From assembly GCA_021203205.1 (NCBI GenBank), contig JAJQBQ010000038.1, forward strand, positions 1 through 64,000: a DNA stretch of 64,000 nucleotides, read 5' to 3'. The position numbers and the translations under genes were made by a program. The notes beneath the pieces were generated by a model. The model ran no database searches and was not told the DNA's origin. It was given only the letters and a program-made list of their open reading frames with translations. The DNA is from Lachnospiraceae bacterium (lineage in GTDB: Bacteria > Bacillota > Clostridia > Lachnospirales > Lachnospiraceae). Shown here piece after piece: positions 33,575 through 42,432 of this stretch (positions within the stretch are counted from its first letter, which is position 1; every line of letters begins with the position of its first letter).

Positions 33575-33724
33575 TGAATATGACACCATTTATCGGCCCG
33601 GAGAGACTGTCTGTTGCAGGGGGAAAGCGTCTCATATTACGGAGAGATAAATCCGGCATTTGCTTTGCAAAAATCACCGGTGTCATGTCATATTTTAAAA
33701 AGTTACAATTCAGGCAAATTGTAA
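33575..33724 (+). promoter_or_regulatory. Self-complementary leader of hom
   Basis: AATATGACACC (33575-33585) can pair with GGTGTCAT and GTCATATT at 33679-33694 (two overlapping options). A perfect 8-bp hairpin TTACAATT/AATTGTAA lies at 33703-33724, 20 nt before the ribosome binding site. I found no T-box or SAM-riboswitch core. A regulatory leader is possible, mechanism unknown. Confidence 0.35.
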
Positions 33725-33761
33725 CATCAGGAATACAGGAACAGGAAAGGAAACGTACAAG

Positions 33762-34976
33762 ATGAGTAAGGTTGCAATTTTGGGCTACGGCACGGTCGGT
33801 TCGGGAATCTATGACGTGCTGACCACAAACAGCGATGAGATCGCAAAGAACGCGGGGGAACCGGTGGAGGTGAAATACGTTCTGGATTTGCGGGAATTTC
33901 CGGGAGACCCGGTCGGCGAAGTGCTCGTGCATGATTTCGATGTGATCCTGCACGACCCGGAAGTGAGCGTGGTGGCGGAGGCCATGGGCGGTTTGAAACC
34001 GGCGTACTCCTTCGCAAAGGCCGCACTGGAGGCCGGAAAGAGCTACTGCACGTCGAACAAGGAGCTGGTGGAGGCCTACGGCGCGGATCTGATCGCCACG
34101 GCGGCGGCCCACAATTGTAATTTTCTGTTTGAGGCCAGCGTCGGCGGGGGTATCCCGATCATCCGCCCGATGCGCGAAAGCCTTACTTCGGACAGGATTC
34201 TGGCAATCACGGGCATCTTAAACGGCACTACCAACTACATCCTCACCAATATGGCAAGCGGGAAAAAGGAGTTCGGCGAGGCCCTGGCGGAGGCGCAGCA
34301 GCTGGGCTATGCGGAGCGCGACCCGTCCGCGGACATCGCCGGCGGCGATGCCTCCCGCAAGATCGCGATTCTCGCGTCCCTCGCCTTCGGGAAAGATGTT
34401 CATTTCACGGAAGTATATACGGAGGGCATTGAAAATATTCACCCGGAAGACTTCCTCTATGCAAAAAAGCTCGGCATGGCTATCAAGCTCTTAAGCGATA
34501 CCCGCACGATCCGTCAGCATTATTACGCCTGCGTGGCGCCGATGCTGGTGGATATGAATCACCCGCTCTATGCGGTGAACAGCGTGTATAACGGCATCAT
34601 GGTACAGGGAAACAAGGTCGGTCTGCTGATGTTCTTCGGCAGCGGCGCGGGCAAGCTTCCGACGGCCAGCGCGGTGGTCTCGGATATCGTGGAGGCAGTG
34701 AAGAATCCGGGCAGGCACCTGCCGGTACACTGGTCCGAAGAAAAACTGGAGCTGTCCGACTTTAAGACATCCGTGAAGCGGTTCCTGGTGCGCGTTTCAG
34801 GCTCCCTGGAAGAAAAGAAGGAGCTCTGCGAGCGGCTGTTTGCCCCCTGCAAGTATCTCGAGGTGGAGGAGCTCACCGGCGAGTTCGGCGTGCTGACACG
34901 CACCATGAGCGAGACGGAATTCGAGGAAGCTGCGGCACAGATGCCGGGACTGATTACACGGATTCGACTGGCGTAA
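33762..34976 (+). CDS. hom: Homoserine dehydrogenase
   Basis: 404 residues; AGGAAAGG lies 10 nt before the ATG. It reduces aspartate semialdehyde to homoserine for threonine and methionine synthesis. The N-terminal Rossmann fold begins VAILGYGTVGSGIYDVL; the catalytic domain has SNKELV, EASVGGGIPIIRPMRESL, ITGILNGTTNYIL and YAERDPSADIAGGDASRKIAI, all typical. The C-terminal ~90 residues (KRFLVRVSGSLEEKKELCE onward) look like an ACT-type domain, suggesting feedback control by threonine. The next gene, a proposed homoserine kinase, starts 54 nt downstream, so the pair would carry two consecutive steps to phosphohomoserine. Confidence 0.95.
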   Translation: MSKVAILGYGTVGSGIYDVLTTNSDEIAKNAGEPVEVKYVLDLREFPGDPVGEVLVHDFDVILHDPEVSVVAEAMGGLKPAYSFAKAALEAGKSYCTSNKELVEAYGADLIATAAAHNCNFLFEASVGGGIPIIRPMRESLTSDRILAITGILNGTTNYILTNMASGKKEFGEALAEAQQLGYAERDPSADIAGGDASRKIAILASLAFGKDVHFTEVYTEGIENIHPEDFLYAKKLGMAIKLLSDTRTIRQHYYACVAPMLVDMNHPLYAVNSVYNGIMVQGNKVGLLMFFGSGAGKLPTASAVVSDIVEAVKNPGRHLPVHWSEEKLELSDFKTSVKRFLVRVSGSLEEKKELCERLFAPCKYLEVEELTGEFGVLTRTMSETEFEEAAAQMPGLITRIRLA

Positions 34977-35030
34977 AAAAATTGTGCGGCTGGTGAAAGA
35001 AAAATCCGGGATGGGAGGAAGAAGGTTCTC

Positions 35031-36233
35031 ATGAAATATATCATAGTTTTAGGTGACGGCATGGCCGATTACCCGATCGAAGCGCTTGACGGAAAAACGC
35101 CCCTCGAGGTGGCGAAGACCCCGGAGATGGATCGGCTCTCAAAATTATCCGAGATCGGTCTTGTGCACACTGTGCCCGACGGCATGAAGCCGGGCAGCGA
35201 CACGGCAAACCTTTCGGTGCTGGGTTACAATCCCAGAATCTACTACAGCGGGCGTTCGCCGTTAGAGGCCTTAAGCATCGGTGTGGACATGAAGGACACG
35301 GACGTGGCCCTTCGCTGCAACCTGGTCACGGTTTCCGATGACGACCTGCCTTATGAAAAGAAGACCATCATTGACCACAGCTCCGGCGAGATCACGACGG
35401 AGGAGGCCGCCGAGCTGATGAAGGCCGTGCGCGACGCCTTTGAGGACGATAAATTCAAATTTTATCTCGGCGTATCCTACCGCCATCTGCTGATCTGGGA
35501 CAGGGGAGATGTGATTGATCTCGCACAGCCCCACGACCACCTGGGTGAGGTTATCGGCGCGTATCTGCCGGAACAGCCCAGGCTCCGGAAGATGATGGAA
35601 CAGAGTTACGATATTTTAAACAGTCATCCGATCAATCAGAAGCGCAGGGAGCGGGGGCTAAATCCCGCCAATTCCCTCTGGTTCTGGGGCGCGGGCAAAA
35701 AGCCGGCACTCACCTCCTTCTCCGAAAAGACGGGCAAGAAGGGCGCCATGATCTCCGCGGTGGATCTTCTGCGCGGCATCGCGGTGGGATCGGGCTTAAA
35801 GAAAGTGATCGTCCCGGGCGCGGACGGCACCCTCCACACCAATTACGAGGGCAAGGCCAACGCGGCTGCCGACGTGCTGCTGAACGAGGACTATGATTTC
35901 GCGTACATCCACGTGGAAGCGCCGGACGAGATGGGCCACCAGGGAAGCATCGAGCGCAAGATTCAGGCCATCGAAAACCTGGATCAGCGTGTCATCTCCG
36001 TGGTGCTCAGGCGCATGGAGGAGGCCGCGGAAGATTACCGCATGCTGATCCTGCCCGACCACCCGACGCCGATTGCCTTAAGGACACACACCTCCGACCC
36101 GGTGCCGTACCTGCTCTACGACAGCACGGATGAGTGCAGCGAGACATGGAATTACAATGAACGGGAAGCGAAGGCTTCCGGAAATTATGTGGATGAAGGG
36201 TATCAGATCATAGAAAAACTGTTTGAGAGGTAG
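35031..36233 (+). CDS. Phosphoglycerate mutase-like protein, proposed homoserine kinase
   Basis: 400 residues, alkaline-phosphatase superfamily, the archaeal-type cofactor-independent phosphoglycerate mutase family. Motifs: YIIVLGDGMADYPI (metal Asp), KPGSDTANLSVLGYNP (nucleophile Ser in GSDTAN), YSGRSPLEA, VEAPDEMGHQGS and ILPDHPTPIALRTH (metal ligands). Bacterial members found next to hom or thrC have been annotated as a proposed non-orthologous homoserine kinase. The position 54 nt behind hom here, with no GHMP-type thrB in view, supports that reading; a glycolytic mutase is the alternative. The start has GGAAGAAGG about 8 nt upstream. Confidence 0.85.
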   Translation: MKYIIVLGDGMADYPIEALDGKTPLEVAKTPEMDRLSKLSEIGLVHTVPDGMKPGSDTANLSVLGYNPRIYYSGRSPLEALSIGVDMKDTDVALRCNLVTVSDDDLPYEKKTIIDHSSGEITTEEAAELMKAVRDAFEDDKFKFYLGVSYRHLLIWDRGDVIDLAQPHDHLGEVIGAYLPEQPRLRKMMEQSYDILNSHPINQKRRERGLNPANSLWFWGAGKKPALTSFSEKTGKKGAMISAVDLLRGIAVGSGLKKVIVPGADGTLHTNYEGKANAAADVLLNEDYDFAYIHVEAPDEMGHQGSIERKIQAIENLDQRVISVVLRRMEEAAEDYRMLILPDHPTPIALRTHTSDPVPYLLYDSTDECSETWNYNEREAKASGNYVDEGYQIIEKLFER

Positions 36234-36361
36234 AAAACATTCACAGAGGAATGATACGGGTTGATGGATGAACGTTTTCTCTGACAGGTAAGCATTTTTT
36301 GCTTTAAAAAGAAAGTTTACAAGTATACCAGGAAAATCAGAAGACAGGTGGTGACGTCAAA

Positions 36362-37288
36362 ATGGGAAAACTCTCTGATGTGATAAAGCACGCGGGAGAA
36401 TTAAGCGAGGAAACAGACGACGAAGATCTCTGGGAGGACGAAGAACCGGAGTCGGAAACGGCAGAGACAGAGCCTGAAAATGAACAGGCGGAAGACGGCC
36501 GCCGGGATCCGAAGGCCGCCGGGGACGTTCCGGAAGAAGACTTTTCAGAGACAGACGCAGGCGCTGCCGATACCCGGGGTTGGACAGATTCTGCTGCCGA
36601 TGAGGCCGGGAAAACTGATTTCGCGGCTGAAAACATGGTTGTGCCGACAGAAGAAGAAAATGAAGCAACGGCTGAGGAAAATTCCGAACCTGCGGAAGAC
36701 ACGGAGCCGGAGTGTAATGAGGAAGGTGTCCCCTTAAAAGATATCCTCTACGCGGAAAATCTTCGCAGCCGCGGAAAGAGCGGGAAGGATCAGATTATTG
36801 TGCAGTCCGTATATGACCGGAAAACCATCCGGGACATGCTGTTTCGCCATGCCTATCTGTCAACCGGTGGCTATTGCGGTCTGCTCATCAGTTTCTGTTC
36901 CATCGGAGCGGCCATCTACACCTACGGGAGAATTCAGGTGTGGATTTCTTTCGTATTGTTGCTCGCAGGGTGCATTTTTACCGTAATTGAGCCGTTTCTG
37001 CTGCGCGACCGGGCAAAGCAGATGACGAGACAGGGCGGCATCTACTATATGCCGATCCTGTTTGTTCTCACGCCTTACGGAATTGAACTGACGAGAAACG
37101 GAAATCATGCCTCCCACGACTGGGGTGACATCACCAGGGTCACCACGACAAAGTATGCCGTGGTCATGTACAAGGGAAGGCACACGGCTTTGGTGCTGAC
37201 AAAGCGGGGGATCGGAGATCAGAAGGATCGGCTTTACGCCATGATCCGGCAGTGTGCGCGAAACGCGAAGTATATGAAATTAAAGTAG
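36362..37288 (+). CDS. YcxB-like domain membrane protein with long acidic N-terminus
   Basis: 308 residues. Residues 1-125 are disordered and acidic (Glu, Asp, Ala). A QSVYDRKTIRDMLFRHAYLS segment leads into two membrane helices (~172-190 and ~195-215). The C-terminal part, with YYMPILFVLTPYGIELTRNG, SHDWGDITRVTTTKYAVVMY and ALVLTKRGI, fits the YcxB-like domain. The function of the family is unknown. Translated from ATG 36362; GGTGG lies upstream. Encoded between the threonine genes and the tsa genes without obvious link to either. Confidence 0.7.
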   Translation: MGKLSDVIKHAGELSEETDDEDLWEDEEPESETAETEPENEQAEDGRRDPKAAGDVPEEDFSETDAGAADTRGWTDSAADEAGKTDFAAENMVVPTEEENEATAEENSEPAEDTEPECNEEGVPLKDILYAENLRSRGKSGKDQIIVQSVYDRKTIRDMLFRHAYLSTGGYCGLLISFCSIGAAIYTYGRIQVWISFVLLLAGCIFTVIEPFLLRDRAKQMTRQGGIYYMPILFVLTPYGIELTRNGNHASHDWGDITRVTTTKYAVVMYKGRHTALVLTKRGIGDQKDRLYAMIRQCARNAKYMKLK

Positions 37289-37330
37289 CCGCGATAAACA
37301 GGAAACCTTATACGAATGGGCTATCATATG

Positions 37331-37425
37331 AAGCAAACCTGAGCACCTGCATGTTTTTTATAAAGTAAACCTGAGTGGCTGTATGTTTTTGTGAAGCAGA
37401 CTTGAGTGGCTGCGTGTATTTTTCT
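37331..37425 (+). repeat. Three tandem ~31-32-nt repeats before tsaE
   Basis: Units at 37331, 37363 and 37394 begin AAG(C/T)A(A/G)AC(C/T)TGAG and contain a GGCTG(T/C)(A/G)TGT segment; a decayed fourth follows. Non-coding, in the 189-nt gap before tsaE. Confidence 0.65.
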
Positions 37426-37477
37426 AAGAAGCGAATCGAAATGGTCACGTGTGCTATATAGAAACAGGAATTATTTC

Positions 37478-37981
37478 ATGAATACGTACTATGAATTAAA
37501 AGAAGTATTGAGACGGGCGGATTTAAATTTAAATCATCGGGACTCCAATCCAAAAACACCGGAGTTTGAGTCCGCCTCGCCGGAAGAAACCTTTGCATTT
37601 GCCCGGGCACTGGGAGAGATCGCGGTGCCCGGGCAGATCATCTGCCTGGAAGGAGATCTGGGCGCGGGGAAAACCGTATTTGCCAAAGGCCTGGCTGTGG
37701 GGCTGGGCGTCACGGAATCCGTGGTCAGCCCGACCTTTACCATTCTTCAGGTCTATGAGAGCGGGCGGCTGCCGCTGTATCACTTTGATGCCTACCGCAT
37801 CGGAAGCCCGGACGAGATGGACGAGATCGGCTGGGAGGAGTATGCCTATGGCGGCGGCGTGACCGTCGTGGAATGGCCCTCCATGATTGAGGAACTGATC
37901 CCGGCGGAAGCCCTTACAGTCAGGATTGAACGTGACCCGGGAAAAGGGTATGACGCCAGGCGGATTTTGCTCGAAGCCTGA
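37478..37981 (+). CDS. tsaE: tRNA t6A biosynthesis ATPase TsaE
   Basis: 167 residues from ATG 37478 (CAGGAA, spacing 7); the longer frame from 37406 covers the upstream repeat and is rejected. It supports TsaD/TsaB in making N6-threonylcarbamoyladenosine at position 37 of ANN-decoding tRNAs. Motifs: EETFAFARALGEI, Walker A CLEGDLGAGKTVFAKGLA, SPTFTILQVYES, LYHFDAYRI and VTVVEWPSMIEE (the EW pair of the family). The N-terminal ~25 residues extend a little beyond the usual length. First gene of a tsaE-tsaB-rnz-tsaD set. Confidence 0.95.
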   Translation: MNTYYELKEVLRRADLNLNHRDSNPKTPEFESASPEETFAFARALGEIAVPGQIICLEGDLGAGKTVFAKGLAVGLGVTESVVSPTFTILQVYESGRLPLYHFDAYRIGSPDEMDEIGWEEYAYGGGVTVVEWPSMIEELIPAEALTVRIERDPGKGYDARRILLEA

Positions 37982-38223
37982 TGATATTTCCACAGAGATA
38001 TTCATCATTTTTCACAGCGATCGGAAGCGCATATAAATGAATCGGAAAATAGATTTTTTCAATGAAACGATCTGCATTACCTGTTTTGTATTGAAATGAC
38101 GCAGGTATTCAAAACAAATAGATTTATTTGATTGTGCCGACAACATGGTAAAAGAAGCAGATATCTCTGTGATTTATAAAAAATTTCGCTGAGAAGCTTA
38201 TATGCTCAGAAATAAGGAATATT

Positions 38224-38973
38224 ATGAGAATTTTAGCGATAGAGTCCTCCTCACTGGTCGCTTCGGCGGCGATCGCAGATTTCGGGGAGGATGAAATTTT
38301 AAGAGCCGAATACACAACAAACTTAAAAAAAACGCATTCCCAGACGTTGCTCCCCATGATCGATGAGATCATGCGGACGCTGGATGCGGAGGGGGACGGC
38401 ATCGACGCCATTGCGGTGGCGGCAGGACCGGGGTCCTTTACGGGACTGCGCATCGGCGCAGCCACGGTCAAGGGGCTGGGGCTGGTCTGGCAGAAGCCGG
38501 TCATCCCGGTGCCCACGGTGGATGCCATGGCGTACCAGTTTTACGGCACAGAGCACCTGATCTGCCCCATCATGGACGCCAGACGCTCGCAGGTTTACAC
38601 GGGAATTTATACCTTTAAAAACGGCACGGAGTTCGAAACACGGATGCCCCAGTGCGCGATGGCGCTTGCCGACCTCTGTGAGGAGCTGAACCGGCTGGGT
38701 GAGCGCGTGGTGTTTGCCGGGGACGGCATCCCGGTGGCGCGGAATATTCTCCGGGATAAATTGACGGTTCCGTACACTTTTGCGCCCGCGCACATGAACC
38801 GCCAGCGCGCCGCGTCGGTGGCCTCGCTGGGAGCCGTGCTTTTCCGGGAGGGAAAAACGGTGGATGCGGACGTGTTCGCGCCGGACTACCTGCGGGTATC
38901 GCAGGCGGAGCGGGAGCGGAAGGAAAGGGCAGAACATGGGGAGGAACACTGTCCTGCGGTAACGGTGGAATGA
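38224..38973 (+). CDS. tsaB: tRNA t6A biosynthesis scaffold TsaB
   Basis: 249 residues. ASKHA-fold partner that dimerises with TsaD. Motifs: MRILAIESSSLVASAAI, AVAAGPGSFTGLRIGAATVKGL (the hallmark GPGSFTGLR) and PIMDARRSQVYTGIY. The C-terminal ~20 residues are charged and variable. AAGGAAT just before ATG 38224 may serve as ribosome binding site. In many Firmicutes rimI follows tsaB; here a ribonuclease Z-like gene takes that place. The 242-nt gap after tsaE shows only loose inverted repeats. Confidence 0.95.
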   Translation: MRILAIESSSLVASAAIADFGEDEILRAEYTTNLKKTHSQTLLPMIDEIMRTLDAEGDGIDAIAVAAGPGSFTGLRIGAATVKGLGLVWQKPVIPVPTVDAMAYQFYGTEHLICPIMDARRSQVYTGIYTFKNGTEFETRMPQCAMALADLCEELNRLGERVVFAGDGIPVARNILRDKLTVPYTFAPAHMNRQRAASVASLGAVLFREGKTVDADVFAPDYLRVSQAERERKERAEHGEEHCPAVTVE

Positions 38974-38998
38974 TCCGAAACCCCTGGTGAAAAAGCAG

Positions 38999-39033
38999 TG
39001 TAGTCGCTGCAGGGTTTTGGTACAGCGACTACA
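38999..39033 (+). promoter_or_regulatory. Perfect 11-bp hairpin adjoining the RNase Z ribosome binding site
   Basis: TGTAGTCGCTG (38999-39009) and CAGCGACTACA (39023-39033) pair perfectly around a 13-nt loop. The last A is also the first base of AGGAGGAA (39033-39040), the ribosome binding site of rnz. There is no T tract, so it is not a normal terminator. Confidence 0.6.
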
Positions 39034-39047
39034 GGAGGAAATTAGAC

Positions 39048-39971
39048 ATGTTAGACGTATGTCTTCTGGGCACCGGCGGCATGATGCCGCTGCCAAGAAG
39101 GTGGCTGACCTCGTGCATGATGCGGTACAACGGGAGCAATCTTCTGATCGACTGCGGCGAGGGTACGCAGATCGCGATCCGCGAAAAAGGCTGGACGGTG
39201 AAGCCGTTAGACATTATCTGTCTCACGCACTTTCACGCGGACCACGTGAGCGGGTTGCCGGGACTTCTGCTGTGCATGAGCAATGCGGAGCGCACGGAGC
39301 CGCTCACCATCATCGGCCCGAAGGGCGTGGAGCGGGTGGTAAATTCCCTGCGCGTGATCGCGCCGGAACTGCCGTTTCCGATCGAATTTATCGAAATCAC
39401 GGAGCCGGAGCGAACCATTAGTTTAAAAGGATACCGCATCGAGGCCTTCCGTGTACACCACAACATCACCTGCTACGGCTACAGTGTCTGCATCGACCGG
39501 GCAGGGCGCTTTGACGCGGATCGGGCGAAGGCGCTGGGAATCCCCTTAAAGTTCTGGAATCCGCTGCAGAAGGGCCAGACCATGACAGACGGTGAAACGG
39601 TTTACACGCCGGACATGGTGATGGGGGAGGCAAGACGCGGCCTTAAAGTCACCTACACCACGGACACCAGACCGGTGCCGGTTATCGCCCGCATGGCCGA
39701 AGGAGCGGATTTATTTATCTGTGAGGGCATGTACGGGGAGCCGGAAAAGGCGGAAAAGGCGAAAGAGCACAAGCACATGACCTTCGAGGAGGCGGCGAAG
39801 CTCGCAAGGGCCGCGCAGCCGAAAGAAATGTGGCTCACGCACTACAGTCCGTCGCTTTTAAAGCCATCTCTCTTCCTGCCGGAGGCAAAAAAGATTTTTC
39901 CCAACACGGTGGAGGGAAAGGACGGCATGTCGGTGGAGCTGATGTTTGAGGATGAGGAAAGATGTATTTAA
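39048..39971 (+). CDS. rnz: Ribonuclease Z family MBL hydrolase
   Basis: 307 residues from ATG 39048 with AGGAGGAA 7 nt upstream. RNase Z cuts the 3' trailer of tRNA precursors lacking encoded CCA. Motifs: [30 protein letters not shown], the metal motif [26 protein letters not shown]-like [20 protein letters not shown] and [19 protein letters not shown]. It overlaps tsaD by 10 nt, so it is expressed with the t6A genes and both act on tRNA. A perfect hairpin abuts its ribosome binding site. Confidence 0.88.
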   Translation: MLDVCLLGTGGMMPLPRRWLTSCMMRYNGSNLLIDCGEGTQIAIREKGWTVKPLDIICLTHFHADHVSGLPGLLLCMSNAERTEPLTIIGPKGVERVVNSLRVIAPELPFPIEFIEITEPERTISLKGYRIEAFRVHHNITCYGYSVCIDRAGRFDADRAKALGIPLKFWNPLQKGQTMTDGETVYTPDMVMGEARRGLKVTYTTDTRPVPVIARMAEGADLFICEGMYGEPEKAEKAKEHKHMTFEEAAKLARAAQPKEMWLTHYSPSLLKPSLFLPEAKKIFPNTVEGKDGMSVELMFEDEERCI

Positions 39972-41017
39972 AGATGGAAAATCAATCGGCTCAAAAAGAC
40001 ACATATATCCTGGCGGTCGAGACATCCTGCGATGAGACTGCAGCTGCGGTGGTAAAAAACGGCCGCAAGGCGCTCTCCAATGTCATCTCATCGCAGATCG
40101 CGATCCACACGCTCTACGGCGGCGTGGTGCCGGAGATTGCCTCGCGCAAGCACATTGAGGCTGTCAACCCGGTCATTAAACAGGCCCTCGCGGATGCGGG
40201 GATGAGGCTGGAAGACATGGATGCCATCGCCGTCACCAGCGGTCCGGGTCTCGTGGGGGCGCTTCTGGTGGGCGTGGCGGAGGCCAAGGCCATCGCCTTC
40301 GCGGCGAAAAAGCCGCTGGTGGGCGTACACCACATCGAGGGGCACATTTGCGCGAACTACATCGAAAATCCGGATCTTGAGCCTCCGTTTCTGTGCCTGG
40401 TAATTTCGGGCGGCCACACGCACCTGGTGAAGGTAACGGACTACGGCCGCTACGAAATTCTCGGGAAAACCAGGGACGACGCGGCCGGTGAGGCCTTCGA
40501 CAAGGTAGCCAGAAGCATCGGCCTGGGCTACCCCGGCGGGCCGAAGGTAGACGCGCTGGCAAAAGAGGGCAACCCGGAAGCCATCCATTTCCCCAGGGCC
40601 GTCATCGACGGTGCGCCGTATGATTTCAGCTTCAGCGGCTTAAAGTCCGCCGTATTAAACTACCTGAACTCCTGTGAAATGAAAGGCGAAGAGGTAAACC
40701 GCGCGGACGTCGCGGCCTCCTTCGAGCAGGCTGTGGTGGACAGCCTGGTTTCGCGCACCATGCACGCCGCAAAAGAAACCGGTTACCGCAAGGTCGCCAT
40801 CGCCGGCGGCGTGGCGGCAAATTCCGCCATCCGTGCGGCGCTGAAAACTGCCTGTGAAGAGAACGGATACGCATTTTATTATCCGTCGCCCGTCCTCTGC
40901 ACGGACAATGCCGCCATGATCGGCTCGGCGGGCTATTACGAATACTTAAGCGGCGTGCGGCACGGCTGGGACTTAAACGCAGTTCCCAATCTGGAGTTGG
41001 GGAACGATATTGTATGA
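39962..41017 (+). CDS. tsaD: tRNA threonylcarbamoyltransferase TsaD
   Basis: 351 residues; transfers threonylcarbamoyl to A37 of tRNA with TsaB and TsaE. Motifs: [30 protein letters not shown], the iron-binding [47 protein letters not shown] and [17 protein letters not shown] 39962 lies inside the end of rnz (overlap 10 nt); an in-frame ATG at 39974 is a possible alternative. Last gene of its set; followed by a strong terminator. Confidence 0.96.
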   Translation: MYLKMENQSAQKDTYILAVETSCDETAAAVVKNGRKALSNVISSQIAIHTLYGGVVPEIASRKHIEAVNPVIKQALADAGMRLEDMDAIAVTSGPGLVGALLVGVAEAKAIAFAAKKPLVGVHHIEGHICANYIENPDLEPPFLCLVISGGHTHLVKVTDYGRYEILGKTRDDAAGEAFDKVARSIGLGYPGGPKVDALAKEGNPEAIHFPRAVIDGAPYDFSFSGLKSAVLNYLNSCEMKGEEVNRADVAASFEQAVVDSLVSRTMHAAKETGYRKVAIAGGVAANSAIRAALKTACEENGYAFYYPSPVLCTDNAAMIGSAGYYEYLSGVRHGWDLNAVPNLELGNDIV

Positions 41018-41019
41018 CA

Positions 41020-41062
41020 AAAAGAGTCGGAAATCTTGAAAAAGTGGATTTCTGACTCTTTT
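41020..41062 (+). terminator. Terminator after tsaD
   Basis: AAAAGAGTCGGAAATC (41020-41035) pairs with GATTTCTGACTCTTTT (41047-41062), 16 bp with one G-U, loop 11 nt, starting 3 nt after the stop. The symmetric A/T ends allow use in both directions. Confidence 0.9.
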
Positions 41063-41156
41063 CGCAAACACGGACAACCGTTTTCTGACTGACACTGAGG
41101 CAAAGGTCATGCGCCCGAAAAAGAACACAAAAATATTCTATGATCAGATGATATTG

Positions 41157-41176
41157 GGCTCAGGAATTCCTGAGCC
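41157..41176. repeat. Perfect 20-bp palindrome
   Basis: GGCTCAGGAATTCCTGAGCC, followed by AGGTGTCAT. A diverged copy lies at about 25526 and a 14-bp core TCCTGAATTCAGGA near 16698. It sits between tsaD and the end of the sirtuin gene. Confidence 0.65.
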
Positions 41177-41229
41177 AGGTGTCATTTGATTTATAGGCCG
41201 TTTGTGATAAAACCTTGACCACAGTGCCA

Positions 41230-41964
41230 TCAGATCACATCCTTCAAAATGGAAACCGAGGCCTGAATCGCCAGATCCGCGTCGCTGTCCCGGGGCGTCA
41301 CGCTCTTATTAATCAGCACCAGGTGCTTTCCGTGAAAATAATCCAGCAGTCCGGCGGCCGGGTAAACCGTCAGGCTCGTGCCCGCTACGATCATCATGTC
41401 CGCCTGACGGATGTGCCGGATGGAAGAGGAGAGGATATCCGAATCCAGCGACTCCTCATACAGCACCACGTCCGGCTTAATTACCCCGCCGCAGTCACAG
41501 TGCGGCACCCCGGTGGAATTTGCGATCGCCTTCACCGGGTAAAACTTCCGGCACTTCGTGCAGTAATTGCGCAGTACCGAGCCGTGCAGTTCCAGCACAT
41601 TCTTACTCCCCGCCGCCTGGTGCAGCCCGTCAATATTCTGCGTGATCACCGCGGTAAGCTTACCCATCTCCTCTAGCTTCGCCAGCGCGATATGCGCATC
41701 GTTCGGCTTCGCGTCCGGGTAAAGCATCTTCTCCCGGTAAAATTTAAAAAACGTCTCCGGGCGGTGCACAAAAAACGTGTGGCTGATAATCGTTTCCGGC
41801 GGATAATCATAAGACTGATTATACAGCCCGTCCACACTCCGGAAATCCGGGATATGACTCTCCGTCGACACACCCGCGCCTCCGAAAAACACAATCCGTT
41901 CCGACTCCGCAATCCACTCCCGCAAAGTCTCTTTCGCCTGTTCCAAATCCTGTACCTGAGCCAT
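41230..41964 (-). CDS. cobB: NAD-dependent protein deacylase, sirtuin family
   Basis: 244 residues, minus strand, AAGGAGG upstream. It removes acyl groups from lysines using NAD. Motifs: [20 protein letters not shown] (NAD site), [20 protein letters not shown] (catalytic His), zinc ligands in YCTKCRKFY and [15 protein letters not shown] and [15 protein letters not shown]. The length is typical for bacterial class U/III sirtuins. Stands alone on the minus strand, divergent from pepP. Confidence 0.95.
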   Translation of the reverse strand: MAQVQDLEQAKETLREWIAESERIVFFGGAGVSTESHIPDFRSVDGLYNQSYDYPPETIISHTFFVHRPETFFKFYREKMLYPDAKPNDAHIALAKLEEMGKLTAVITQNIDGLHQAAGSKNVLELHGSVLRNYCTKCRKFYPVKAIANSTGVPHCDCGGVIKPDVVLYEESLDSDILSSSIRHIRQADMMIVAGTSLTVYPAAGLLDYFHGKHLVLINKSVTPRDSDADLAIQASVSILKDVI

Positions 41965-42432
41965 AAGCCAACCTCCTTTTTTTCTGATAAATCATCATTT
42001 TTCGATCAATTTAAAAGTTGATATTATTAACCTGATTACCTCTCTCCTTATTGTTTGATTCACTTTTACGCATAACCGTTCCTGAAAAATATAACATTCT
42101 GCTTTTCCCCATGGCGGAACCCGCTCCCTGAAAAAGTTTTCTGTCTCTGGGCGTCCGTCATAATAGCAACAAAGTGAATCAATCCAATAAAACCCCTTGC
42201 CATTTTATGGTAAAGTGTGCTAAACTGTACTCTTAGTGCCGGAACATGCATCTTCGAACCTCACAGTTCGAACACCAGTATAAAAAAATCGTAAGAAAAA
42301 ATCAAGAGTCCCGCAGATAATTCAGAAAAATATTCTGCGAACAGGAGGACAACCTGCAAAACCGGCTAGGCAAACAGAAGGCAGCAGACTTACGCCTGCG
42401 AAAACAATTGTAACAGGAGGCAAAAGCGAATC
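41965..42432. other. Divergent regulatory gap between sirtuin and aminopeptidase genes
   Basis: 468 nt. A plus-strand promoter TTGCCA (42197-42202), 18 bp, TAAACT (42221-42226) faces the aminopeptidase gene and implies a leader of about 200 nt. In the leader TTCGAAC and GTTCGAA (42253-42272) form a 7-bp hairpin, and two GGAGG-like boxes occur (about 42342 and 42416), only the second near the start. No riboswitch class recognised. Confidence 0.5.

Noticed and set aside
33533-33761. T-box or SAM riboswitch before hom
   Set aside because: No T-box sequence and no SAM core motifs seen.
42246-42320. 24-codon upstream frame in the pepP leader
   Set aside because: No ribosome binding site and no regulatory codon pattern.
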